Assembly: GCA_902619615.1 (NCBI GenBank)
Contig: CACNFD010000010.1
Span: 1 to 64,000, forward strand
DNA from: an uncultured SAR116 cluster alpha proteobacterium
Lineage (GTDB): Bacteria; Pseudomonadota; Alphaproteobacteria; Puniceispirillales; Marisalimonadaceae
Direction: 5' to 3'
Length of the DNA: 64,000 bases
Position numbers and translations under genes: made by a program. This document shows positions 42,185 through 51,478 of this stretch, piece by piece (the first letter of the stretch is position 1; every line of letters starts with the position of its first letter). The notes under the pieces are model-generated. The model made no database searches, was not told the DNA's origin, and was given only the letters and a program-made list of their open reading frames with translations.

Positions 42185-42964
42185 ATGGAAAAGAAAAAGG
42201 AAAAGAAAAAAGAAAGTATAATTTTAAAAAAATATATTCCTATCTTAGGCAAACATTTTAAAATTCATGAACTAACAAAAGAACATCTTAAAGGTAATAC
42301 AGATCATGAAGAATGTTTTATTATTAAAGAAGGTTCTGTTTTAGCAAGAGATAAAAATGGTAAAACTTTTAGTCTAGAACCCGGAAATCCAATTGGATTT
42401 GCTGAAGCACTTTTATCTAGGCCTTATGAATTAGAGTATATTTTAAAAGACGATACGACAGTTTATGCATTTAAAAGTAGTTCTATTAGGAAAGCTTTAG
42501 CTACTTCATCTTCGCTTACTAGGGGCATGGTCAAATACTCTTTAGATAGAATTTTTGATACAAAGAAAAGCAAGACATATCACTTAATTGATGATGGGTT
42601 TTTATCTAGACAAGATGAGAGGTTTCCCATGAAAGAATATGATGATGACGAAACTATATTTATGAGAAATCAAAAACCAAAATTCTTCTTTTATGTTGAA
42701 TCAGGAAAAGTTGAACTGATATCAAAACTAGATAAGGTTATAGCCACATATGTTCCCGGTGAATCTTTTGGTGAAATGGCTTTGTTTACAGATAGTGTTA
42801 GATCAGCGACAGCAAAATCAGTTGGCAAAACAACTCTTCAAATGGTTAGTAGTGAATTTATTAAAGAATATTTTGAAAACGAAGACCCACTAATTAAATT
42901 TAGTTTGGTATGTATTTTGGAAAGATTGAGAGCAATGAACAATCTTAGGAATTTAATTCTATAA
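42185..42964 (+). CDS. Tandem cyclic-nucleotide-binding-domain protein
   Basis: C-terminal PGESFGEMALFTDSVRSATAKSV phosphate-binding cassette; degenerate N-terminal copy; no obvious HTH. Confidence 0.85.
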   Translation: MEKKKEKKKESIILKKYIPILGKHFKIHELTKEHLKGNTDHEECFIIKEGSVLARDKNGKTFSLEPGNPIGFAEALLSRPYELEYILKDDTTVYAFKSSSIRKALATSSSLTRGMVKYSLDRIFDTKKSKTYHLIDDGFLSRQDERFPMKEYDDDETIFMRNQKPKFFFYVESGKVELISKLDKVIATYVPGESFGEMALFTDSVRSATAKSVGKTTLQMVSSEFIKEYFENEDPLIKFSLVCILERLRAMNNLRNLIL

Positions 42965-43012
42965 TATCATTTTTATTATAAGTATAGAATACAACTTTAA
43001 TGGTAAGATGCT

Positions 43013-43900
43013 TTGGACAAATGGATAGCTGTTGATTGGGGTACAAGTTTTTTCCGAGCATATTTAATCGAAAATGAAGAAGTTATATGTGTTGTTAAAA
43101 CAAATGATGGAATGAAATTTGTTCAAAATAACCATTTTGAAGAGACTCTAATTAAGTTAATAGAACCTTGGTTGCATCAAAATTATTCCATTGAAATATT
43201 AGCAAGTGGAATGGTTGGTTCAAAACAAGGCTGGATGGAAGCTCCTTATCAAAAAACACCATGTAATTTAAATAATATTGAGTTTATATCTCCAAATGTA
43301 AGAGATAAAAGATTTTCTTTCAAAATTTTTTCTGGGATTTCACAAATTAATGAACCAGATGTAATGCGTGGTGAAGAAACACAGATAGCTGGATTTCTAT
43401 ATGATAATCCTAATTTTAGTGGTTCAATATGTTTACCAGGAAGTCATAGTAAATGGGTTAAAATTGAAAATGGTAATATTATAAATTTTAAAACTTTTAT
43501 GACAGGTGAATTATTTGAGATTATTTCTAAAAATTCTATATTAATTCATAGCGTAACATCAAATAAGATTTTAAAAAATGAATTAAACAAGGGTGTTAAT
43601 GAAATTCTAAAAAATCCTGAAATATTTGGGAATGCATTATTTCAATTAAGAGCAGATGATCTCATAAATTCGAGAGGATCTGAAATTTATAAATCAAAAT
43701 TATCGGGATATTTATTAGGCTTAGAATTTTTGGGTAGTTTAGAGTTTTGGAAAAAAAAGGATGTAGTTTTAATTGGTAATGCAGATTTAATAGAATTGTA
43801 TGAATATATTTTGCATAATAAGGTAAATTCTATAAAAAATTTTTTATCAAAAGATATGGTATTAAAGGGATTAAAAAATTTTAAAAATAAGCTTTTATAA
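43013..43900 (+). CDS. dgoK: 2-dehydro-3-deoxygalactonokinase
   Basis: IAVDWGTSFFRAYLIE, ASGMVGSKQGWMEAPY, MRGEETQIAGF, CLPGSHSKWVKIENGNIINFKTFMTGELFEII; TTG start. Confidence 0.92.
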   Translation: MDKWIAVDWGTSFFRAYLIENEEVICVVKTNDGMKFVQNNHFEETLIKLIEPWLHQNYSIEILASGMVGSKQGWMEAPYQKTPCNLNNIEFISPNVRDKRFSFKIFSGISQINEPDVMRGEETQIAGFLYDNPNFSGSICLPGSHSKWVKIENGNIINFKTFMTGELFEIISKNSILIHSVTSNKILKNELNKGVNEILKNPEIFGNALFQLRADDLINSRGSEIYKSKLSGYLLGLEFLGSLEFWKKKDVVLIGNADLIELYEYILHNKVNSIKNFLSKDMVLKGLKNFKNKLL

Positions 43901-43906
43901 AATTAT

Positions 43907-44542
43907 ATGACTAATAATAACAACATATTTAATTCAAGAAGACCATTAATAGCTATTTTAAGAGGTATTACTCCTCTTGAAGCAGAAAGTGTTTCAGATG
44001 TCCTAATAGAGGCAGGTATTAGTATAATAGAGGTGCCTTTAAATTCACCTCAACCTTTTGAAACAATAGAAAGAATGGTAAAATTCCATGGCGAAAATGG
44101 TATCTTTGGAGCTGGAACTGTTTTGAGAGAATATGACGTTTATAGAGTTAAAGAAGTTGGAGGGAAAATAATAGTTTCTCCAAATTTGAATACGCTTGTT
44201 ATAAAAAAAACAAAAGAATTAAATATGTATAGTATACCTGGAGTTTTTACTGCAACTGAGTGTTTTGATGCTTTGGATAGTGGAGCTGACGTACTCAAAT
44301 TTTTCCCAGCTTCTCTTTTAAAGGACGAAAATTTTAGAGCTTTACAGGCAGTTTTGCCTGAAAATACTATTTCTATTGCTGTTGGTGGTATAACTGAAAA
44401 TGTATTTCAAAGTTGGTTGGAAGTAAATATTAGTGGTTTTGGCTTGGGGTCTAATCTTTATAAACCTGGAATGTTGGTTGAAGAAGTAAAGGTAAAGGCA
44501 CAAAATATTGTCAAGTTTTATGATAAGTGTACTCGAGGTTGA
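43907..44542 (+). CDS. dgoA: 2-dehydro-3-deoxy-6-phosphogalactonate (KDPG/KDPGal) aldolase
   Basis: RRPLIAILRGITPLEAESV, EVPLNSPQPFETI, GAGTVL, IPGVFTATECFDALDSGADVLKFFPA, VGGITENVF. Confidence 0.93.
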   Translation: MTNNNNIFNSRRPLIAILRGITPLEAESVSDVLIEAGISIIEVPLNSPQPFETIERMVKFHGENGIFGAGTVLREYDVYRVKEVGGKIIVSPNLNTLVIKKTKELNMYSIPGVFTATECFDALDSGADVLKFFPASLLKDENFRALQAVLPENTISIAVGGITENVFQSWLEVNISGFGLGSNLYKPGMLVEEVKVKAQNIVKFYDKCTRG

Positions 44543-44555
44543 GTGAATTTCAAAA

Positions 44556-46208
44556 ATGAAAAAATATAAATTTAATAATGATTTTAAAAAAAAAAAAATA
44601 TCTGATGATCAAATTTTACTTAAAAAAATTTTATCACCATTAGAGTTTAGACGTGATTTATTAATTGAACATTTACATAAAATTCAAGATTATTTTGGAT
44701 ATTTATCAGAAAAAAATCTTTCATTTTTAGCTGAATTTTTAAATTTGAGTAAAGTTGAAGTTTATGAGGTAGCATCTTTTTATGCTCATTTTGATATCGT
44801 AAGAGATGGTGATAAGCCTCCCCCTGAAACAACTATAAGAGTATGTAATTCTTTATCTTGTCAAATTTATGAATCTGAAAAATTAAAAAATAAAATAATT
44901 AAAAAATATAAAGATCAAAATATTAGGGTGAAAGATGCTCCTTGTATGGGACGTTGTGCTACTGCCCCAGTCATAGAAATAGGACATTTCCATGTTGAAA
45001 GTGCAAATTTAGAAAAAGTTTCAGAAGCAATTAAAAATAAATGGAAAAGTCCAGTAATTCCAAATTATCAATCTTTTGATGATTATATAAATGAAGGTGG
45101 ATATCAGAAATATAGAGAAATAAAAGATAGCAAAGACATTTGGTATGATAATATTATTAAAGCTGATTTAAGAGGGCTTGGGGGTGCAGGGTTTAGGACA
45201 GCCAAAAAATGGGAGCTTGTTTCTAAAGAAAATGGATTAAAATATTTAGCAGTTAATGGTGATGAAGGAGAACCGGGAACATTTAAGGATAAACATTATC
45301 TTGAAACAGAACCTCATATGTTTTTAGAGGGAATGTTGATGGCAGCAACTTCTATTAAAGCAGAAAAATGTTTTATTTATATTAGAGACGAATATCCTGC
45401 AGTCTTACAAATTTTAAAAAATGAAATTACTAAACTTGAAAAAGAAAAAATTGTTCCATTTAAATATATCGATATGAGAAGAGGCGCCGGAGCTTATATT
45501 TGTGGCGAGGAGAGCGCAATGATAGAAAGTATAGAAGGTAAAAGGGGTTTGCCTAGACACAGGCCACCTTACGTAGGTCAATCAGGTATTTTTGGAAAAC
45601 CAACATTAGTTCATAATGTTGAAACCCTTTACTGGGTAGCCAGAATAACGAGAGAGGGTCCTGAAATTTTTACAGACTTTTCTAAAAACAATTGTATAGG
45701 ACTTAGAAGTTATTCTGTATCAGGACGAGTAAAAAAACCAGGTTTATATTTACTGCCTTCTGGTTCCACTATTTTAGATATAATTAAAGCTTCAGGAGGT
45801 ATGATTGAAGGGCACAAATTTAAAGCGTATCAACCTGGAGGGGCTTCATCTGGTATTTTACCAGCGACTATAAATAATGTTCCACTAGATTTCGATACTC
45901 TTGATAAATATGATACGTTCATTGGCTCTGCAGCTGTTGTGGTTCTATCAGATAAAGATAAAATAAGAGATGTGGCTTTAAATTTGATTGAATTTTTTAA
46001 ATCTGAAAGTTGTGGTCAATGTACTCCTTGCAGAGTAGGGTGTGAAAAGGCAGTTTCTATGATGAAACAAAAAGTTTGGGATATATCTCTTCTAGAGGAT
46101 TTGTGTGAAGTAATGGAAAGTTCTTCAATTTGCGGTTTAGGTCAGGCTGCAACAAAGCCTATAAAATCAAGTATTTCTTACTTTAGTGAAGAGTTAAAAA
46201 ATGAATGA
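44556..46208 (+). CDS. fdsB: NAD-dependent formate dehydrogenase, fused FdsG (NuoE-like) - FdsB (NuoF-like) subunit
   Basis: N-term FAEFLNLSKVEVYEVASFYAHF and IRVCNSLSCQIY...APCMGRCATAP (NuoE-like); C-term LRGLGGAGFRTAKKWE, NGDEGEPGTFKD, RGAGAYICGEESAMIESIEGKRG, ESCGQCTPCRVGCEK (NuoF-like). Confidence 0.92.
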   Translation: MKKYKFNNDFKKKKISDDQILLKKILSPLEFRRDLLIEHLHKIQDYFGYLSEKNLSFLAEFLNLSKVEVYEVASFYAHFDIVRDGDKPPPETTIRVCNSLSCQIYESEKLKNKIIKKYKDQNIRVKDAPCMGRCATAPVIEIGHFHVESANLEKVSEAIKNKWKSPVIPNYQSFDDYINEGGYQKYREIKDSKDIWYDNIIKADLRGLGGAGFRTAKKWELVSKENGLKYLAVNGDEGEPGTFKDKHYLETEPHMFLEGMLMAATSIKAEKCFIYIRDEYPAVLQILKNEITKLEKEKIVPFKYIDMRRGAGAYICGEESAMIESIEGKRGLPRHRPPYVGQSGIFGKPTLVHNVETLYWVARITREGPEIFTDFSKNNCIGLRSYSVSGRVKKPGLYLLPSGSTILDIIKASGGMIEGHKFKAYQPGGASSGILPATINNVPLDFDTLDKYDTFIGSAAVVVLSDKDKIRDVALNLIEFFKSESCGQCTPCRVGCEKAVSMMKQKVWDISLLEDLCEVMESSSICGLGQAATKPIKSSISYFSEELKNE

Positions 46209-48957
46209 TAAAATTTCTTTTTTTTTAAATAATAGAAGAGTTGAAGCGAAGAATAATGAAACAATCTGGGATGTTTCTATAAGAGAAGGAATAGAAATTC
46301 CTCATATTTGTCATAGCAACAAAAATGGGTATAAACCGGACGGTAATTGCAGAGCTTGTGTTGTAGAAGTTCAAGGAGAAAAAACATTAACGGCTTCTTG
46401 CATTAGAAAACCAACACAACGAATGAGAGTCTATACCAACACCCCTAAAGTTGAAAATTCTCAAAAATTAATTTTAGAATTACTTTTAGCAGATCAACCT
46501 AAAATTAAACATAAAAATTTCCTTAAAAACCAATTTTGGGATGTTCTCAATAAAAAAAAGATAAATCATTCAAGGTTTTTCCAAAAAAACAAAGACCATG
46601 TACCTGCCATAGATCAAAGTCATCCAGCAATGACTGTTTCTTTAGATTCTTGCATTCAATGTGGATTATGTATTAGAGCATGTAGAGATGTACAAGTAAA
46701 TGATGTGCTAGGAATGTCCGGAAGGGGGACTAATAGTTACCCTGTTTTTGATATGAATAATCTAATGGGTGAAAGTAGTTGTGTCGGTTGTGGAGAATGT
46801 GTTCAAGCCTGTCCAACTAGTGCTCTTATTGAAACATCTTTATTGGATAATAAAAACAATAAAACAATTATTCCAGAAAAAAAAATAAAGAGTTTATGTC
46901 CCTTTTGTGGTGTTGGTTGCCAGACTTTAGTTAGTGTTAAAGACAATAAAATAGTAGCAGTTGATGGTTATAATGGGCCTGCTAACGAAAATAGATTATG
47001 TGTCAAAGGGCGTTTTGGCTTCGATTATATAAATAATCCACAAAGATTAACTAATCCTTTAATAAGAATCAGCAAAAAAACAAAATCTTATGATTTATCA
47101 ATTGATGATAAAGATATACATAAATACTTTAGAAAGGCTTCTTGGGAAGAAGCTTTGGATCTTGCTTCTAATCAATTCACAAATATTTTAAAAAGTAATA
47201 ATAAAAATTCCTTAGCAGGTTTTGGTTCAGCAAAAGGTTCGAATGAAGAGGCATATTTATTTCAAAAATTGATAAGGACTGGGTTTAAGACCAATAATGT
47301 AGATCATTGTACAAGATTGTGTCATGCTTCATCAGTAGCGGCATTATTGCAATCAGTTGGATCAGCAGCTGTGTCAGCACCATTTACAGCTGTAAAAGAT
47401 AGTGAATGTATAATTTTAATAGGAGCTAGACCTGAACAAAACCACCCTGTAGCAGCTTCATTTTTTAAACAAGCCGTCAAAAATGGGACAAAATTAATTA
47501 TTTTAGATCCAAGAAAACAAAGTTTATCTAGATACGCAATACATCATCTACAGTTTAATCCAGGGCAAGATTTAGCTTTATTAAATGCTATAATCTTTAC
47601 AATTATTAATGAGAATTTAACAAACAAAGATTACATAAAAAATCATACTGAAGGTTACGAACAATTAGAAAAAGAGATTAAAAAATTTAATCCTGCCCAA
47701 ATGGAAAAATTATGTGGAATACCGAAAGAAATAATTAGAGAAGTTGCAAGAATTTATGCAATGGCAAAAACATCAATAATTTTTTGGGGAATGGGTATTT
47801 CACAACATGTCCATGGAACACAAAATGCTTTTTCATTAATAAATTTAGCGTTGATCACTGGACACTTGGGAAAACCAGGCACAGGGTTACATCCTTTGAG
47901 AGGACAAAATAATGTACAAGGAGCATCTGATGTAGGGTTAATACCAATGTCATATCCAGATTATAATTCTGTCAAAATAAAAACGAATAATGAGAAAATG
48001 CAGAAGTTTTGGAATTCAAATTTAGATCTGAATGATGGTAAGACTGTAGTAGAAATTATAAAGGATATAGATGTAGGTAAAATTAAAGGGTTGTATGTTC
48101 AAGGTGAAAATCCCGCAATGTCAGATCCGGATATAATAAACACTAGAAAAAGTTTAGCTAAGTTAGAGCATTTAGTTGTTCAAGATATTTTCATGACTGA
48201 AACAGCTTGGTTTGCCGATGTAATTTTACCTGCATCTGCTCATGCTGAAAAATTAGGAACTTATACTAATACTAATAGACAAGTACAAATAGGAAGAAAT
48301 GTTGTGGATCCTCCAATAGGTGTAAAACAAGATTGGTGGATTATTCAAGAAATTGCAAAAAGAATAGGATTAAATTGGAATTATACTTCTCCAAAAGAAA
48401 TCTTTGATGAAATGAAATTAATAATGCCTTCTCTAAATAATATCTCTTGGGAAAGGTTAGAAAAACAAAACTATGTGACTTACCCTGTAAAAAGTGAGAA
48501 TGTTCGGGGTGAGGATATTATTTTTTACGATGGTTTCCCAACTCCAAATAAGTTAGGTAAAATTATGCCGGTAGATATAATTTATCCTAATGATGAAATA
48601 AGTAGTGATTTCCCAATGATATTATCGACAGGTAGATTGTTAGAGCATTGGCATACTGGTACTATGACAAGAAGAGCATTGGTTTTAGATGAACTTGAGC
48701 CAGTTCCTGTAATTTTTATTAATGAAATAGACAGTAAGTTTTATAATATTGATTCAACCCGAAAAGTAACAATTGAAACAAGGCGAGGAAAGATAAAAAT
48801 AAAAATTAGACATGACAATGACCTTCTTCCTGGTATGTTATTTTTACCATTTTGTTTTAAGGAAGCTGCAGCAAATATTTTGACAAATTCAGATTTAGAT
48901 CCTGTTGGGAAAATTCCAGAGTTTAAATATAATGCTGCTAGAATCTATCAAATATAA
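46201..48957 (+). CDS. fdsA: Formate dehydrogenase alpha subunit (Mo/W-bis-MGD, Cys-type)
   Basis: N-term 2Fe-2S (CHSNKNGYKPDGNCRAC), 4Fe-4S ferredoxin repeats, CPFCGVGCQTLVSV, NVDHCTRLCHASSVAALL, GTGLHPLRGQNNVQGASDVG. Confidence 0.94.
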   Translation: MNDKISFFLNNRRVEAKNNETIWDVSIREGIEIPHICHSNKNGYKPDGNCRACVVEVQGEKTLTASCIRKPTQRMRVYTNTPKVENSQKLILELLLADQPKIKHKNFLKNQFWDVLNKKKINHSRFFQKNKDHVPAIDQSHPAMTVSLDSCIQCGLCIRACRDVQVNDVLGMSGRGTNSYPVFDMNNLMGESSCVGCGECVQACPTSALIETSLLDNKNNKTIIPEKKIKSLCPFCGVGCQTLVSVKDNKIVAVDGYNGPANENRLCVKGRFGFDYINNPQRLTNPLIRISKKTKSYDLSIDDKDIHKYFRKASWEEALDLASNQFTNILKSNNKNSLAGFGSAKGSNEEAYLFQKLIRTGFKTNNVDHCTRLCHASSVAALLQSVGSAAVSAPFTAVKDSECIILIGARPEQNHPVAASFFKQAVKNGTKLIILDPRKQSLSRYAIHHLQFNPGQDLALLNAIIFTIINENLTNKDYIKNHTEGYEQLEKEIKKFNPAQMEKLCGIPKEIIREVARIYAMAKTSIIFWGMGISQHVHGTQNAFSLINLALITGHLGKPGTGLHPLRGQNNVQGASDVGLIPMSYPDYNSVKIKTNNEKMQKFWNSNLDLNDGKTVVEIIKDIDVGKIKGLYVQGENPAMSDPDIINTRKSLAKLEHLVVQDIFMTETAWFADVILPASAHAEKLGTYTNTNRQVQIGRNVVDPPIGVKQDWWIIQEIAKRIGLNWNYTSPKEIFDEMKLIMPSLNNISWERLEKQNYVTYPVKSENVRGEDIIFYDGFPTPNKLGKIMPVDIIYPNDEISSDFPMILSTGRLLEHWHTGTMTRRALVLDELEPVPVIFINEIDSKFYNIDSTRKVTIETRRGKIKIKIRHDNDLLPGMLFLPFCFKEAAANILTNSDLDPVGKIPEFKYNAARIYQI

Positions 48958-49014
48958 ATTCAAATATGTTTAAATTTGATAAAATATTTATTTCTGATTA
49001 AAAAGAGTTATTTT

Positions 49015-50037
49015 ATGTCTGAGGCTACAAAAATCAAAGAATTTTTAAAAGGAAATATTAAAATTCCTCAGTTTGATCATATGGTTGCCAACAAAGCTAG
49101 AGATTTTCAAAAACAACTTACTAAACCGGAAGGAAGTCTTGGGAAATTAGAGGATATTGCTATTTGGATGTCAGGTTGGCAAAAAACTTTTAAACCAACT
49201 ATAAAAAACCCACATTGTATAATCTTCGCAGGTAATCATGGTATATCAAATAAGGGTGTTTCAGCATATTCATCCGAAGTAACTGCTCAAATGGTAGAAA
49301 ACTTTAAACAAGGCGGAGCTGCAATAAATCAACTTTGTAAATTAGCAAAAATTAAATTATCTGTAATTCCAATAGAATTGGACAAATCTACAATGGATTT
49401 TTCTGAAAGCAAAGCTATGAGCGAAGAAGAAGTGTTGACCTTTATGCAATTAGGTTTTGATTCAATACCTTCTTGCTGTGATTTACTTATTTTAGGTGAA
49501 ATGGGAATTTCAAATACTACATCTGCAACTTCAATTTCCTGCGCCCTATTTAATGAACCTGTTGATGTAATGACAGGTATTGGTACAGGTATAAATAAGG
49601 TCCAACTATCTAACAAAATAAAGATAATTAACAAAGCTCTTGAGTTGCATGGAAAAAAATTTAAAGACCCAGTTAGTATACTGTCATGTTATGGAGGTAA
49701 AGAAATTGCAGCTATTGCAGGATCGGTAATTTCAGCAAGAATTAAGTCTATTCCAGTACTTTTGGATGGATTTATAACTACAGTTGCAGCCTCTACTCTA
49801 ATATGCTTTAAAAAAAATATTTTAGATCATTGTTTAGTTTCTCATTTATCTACTGAACCAGGTCATGCTAGAATATTAAATAATCTTAAAAAAGAACCAA
49901 TTTTAGATTTGAATCTAAGACTTGGTGAGGGGAGTGGTGCAGCGATAGCATCACTTATATTAAAAGCAGCTTTAGCTACACACAATGGAATGTCTACTTT
50001 TGAAAATGCAAAAGTTTCTAAAAAAATAACTTCATGA
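49015..50037 (+). CDS. cobT: Nicotinate-nucleotide--dimethylbenzimidazole phosphoribosyltransferase (ATG 49015 preferred over track start 48976)
   Basis: QLTKPEGSLGKLEDIAIWMSGWQ, FAGNHGISNKGVSAYSSEVTAQMV, GEMGISNTTSATSI, LRLGEGSGAAIA. Confidence 0.95.
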   Translation: MSEATKIKEFLKGNIKIPQFDHMVANKARDFQKQLTKPEGSLGKLEDIAIWMSGWQKTFKPTIKNPHCIIFAGNHGISNKGVSAYSSEVTAQMVENFKQGGAAINQLCKLAKIKLSVIPIELDKSTMDFSESKAMSEEEVLTFMQLGFDSIPSCCDLLILGEMGISNTTSATSISCALFNEPVDVMTGIGTGINKVQLSNKIKIINKALELHGKKFKDPVSILSCYGGKEIAAIAGSVISARIKSIPVLLDGFITTVAASTLICFKKNILDHCLVSHLSTEPGHARILNNLKKEPILDLNLRLGEGSGAAIASLILKAALATHNGMSTFENAKVSKKITS

Positions 50038-50819
50038 AAACTTTATTGAAAAATAGATTTCTGTTAGATTTTTTTGCTAGTCTAATGTTTTTTACAAGAA
50101 TACCAGTTAATTGGAAACTCTTTTCAAATAAACCACCAAATCTTACAAACGCTGCATGGAGTTTTCCTTTAATAGGTTTTCTTATAGGAATTATATCAGG
50201 ATTTATTGGTGACCTATGTATTAATATAAATTTATCAATATTTTTATCTTGTACGATAGCAATCGCATTTAGTGTTATGATTACTGGAGCTTTCCACGAA
50301 GATGGTTTGGCTGACATTGCAGATGGTTTTGGGGCAGGCGGTTCACCAGAAAAAATTAATAAAATTATACATGACAGTCGTCTTGGAACTTACGGAACAA
50401 CAGCATTAACCTTGGGATTATTAATACGACTAGGGCTAGCAATAAATTTAGTAGAATTAGGCTATTCATTAATATTGATTTTATCTTCTAGTTTTGCTTC
50501 AGGAAAATTATCGATAATTTTCACAAGAAATTATTTTACTGTCTCAACTTTTTCTAAAACAGGTAGTATTATTGAGACTGTTTCTACTAAAATGCTATTA
50601 ATAGCTTCTTTAATCTGGCTAGTACCAGTAGTTTATTTTTTTCCTTTCTGGGGTGTTTTAATAGGAGTTTTTTTGATTTCAGGAGTAATCTTTTTTATAG
50701 GTAAAATGTCTCAAATAAAAATAGGTGGTATTACTGGAGATGTATTAGGAGCAATTGCTTTTACAACTGAATTAGTTTTTTTGCTTGGAATAATAATTTA
50801 TTTAAGGCATTTATATTAA
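50034..50819 (+). CDS. cobS: Adenosylcobinamide-GDP ribazoletransferase
   Basis: FFTRIPVNW, AFHEDGLADIADGFGAGGSPEKINKIIHDSRLGTYGTTAL, GGITGDVLGA. Confidence 0.95.
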   Translation: MKTLLKNRFLLDFFASLMFFTRIPVNWKLFSNKPPNLTNAAWSFPLIGFLIGIISGFIGDLCININLSIFLSCTIAIAFSVMITGAFHEDGLADIADGFGAGGSPEKINKIIHDSRLGTYGTTALTLGLLIRLGLAINLVELGYSLILILSSSFASGKLSIIFTRNYFTVSTFSKTGSIIETVSTKMLLIASLIWLVPVVYFFPFWGVLIGVFLISGVIFFIGKMSQIKIGGITGDVLGAIAFTTELVFLLGIIIYLRHLY

Positions 50820-51439
50820 TGAACACTTGTAGATTATATCTTATACGTCATGCTCCAGTTATAAAAAAAGATGGTTACGTCCCAGAAAATAATCCCAAAG
50901 CAATTATAAATTCTGATCATTTAAAAAAGCTTGCCGCACATATTCCAGATAATAGTTTATGTTATGTTAGTCCTTTAAAGAGAGCTATTCAAACTGCTCA
51001 AGAATTGTCCAAATATATAAATTTTAAGGAAATAGTAATTGAAAAAAAATTAAGAGAGCAAAACTTTGGAGAATGGCAAGGAAAAAAAATATCATTAGTT
51101 TGGGAAGAAATAAAAAAATTTAAAACTCAACATAACTTTTCATTTCTTTGTCCTGAAAATTGTCCTCCAAAAGGTGAAAGTTTCCTGGATCAATGTAAAC
51201 GCGTTTCTGAATTTGTTAATAATCTTAATTTTTACGAGCATAAGTCATTGATTTTTATTTGTCATTCTGGAACAATTAGAGCCTTTTTGTTTCAAATTTT
51301 GGACTTGGATCCTAACAAAGCAATAGGAATAGAGATTTCTCATTTAAGCATTACATCTATAGAGGTTCTTAAGAAAGATAATATTAGAAACAAAGGTGGT
51401 AAATATCGGTTATTAAGTGTCAACAACCAATTTATATAA
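50819..51439 (+). CDS. cobC: Histidine phosphatase family protein (alpha-ribazole phosphatase-like)
   Basis: LYLIRHAPV, SPLKRAIQTAQEL, LREQNFGEWQGKK, FICHSGTIRAF; overlaps cobS stop/start. Confidence 0.85.
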   Translation: MNTCRLYLIRHAPVIKKDGYVPENNPKAIINSDHLKKLAAHIPDNSLCYVSPLKRAIQTAQELSKYINFKEIVIEKKLREQNFGEWQGKKISLVWEEIKKFKTQHNFSFLCPENCPPKGESFLDQCKRVSEFVNNLNFYEHKSLIFICHSGTIRAFLFQILDLDPNKAIGIEISHLSITSIEVLKKDNIRNKGGKYRLLSVNNQFI

Positions 51440-51478
51440 AGGATATCTAATAAAGTTTGAGTATGTTAAAAAATTGAA

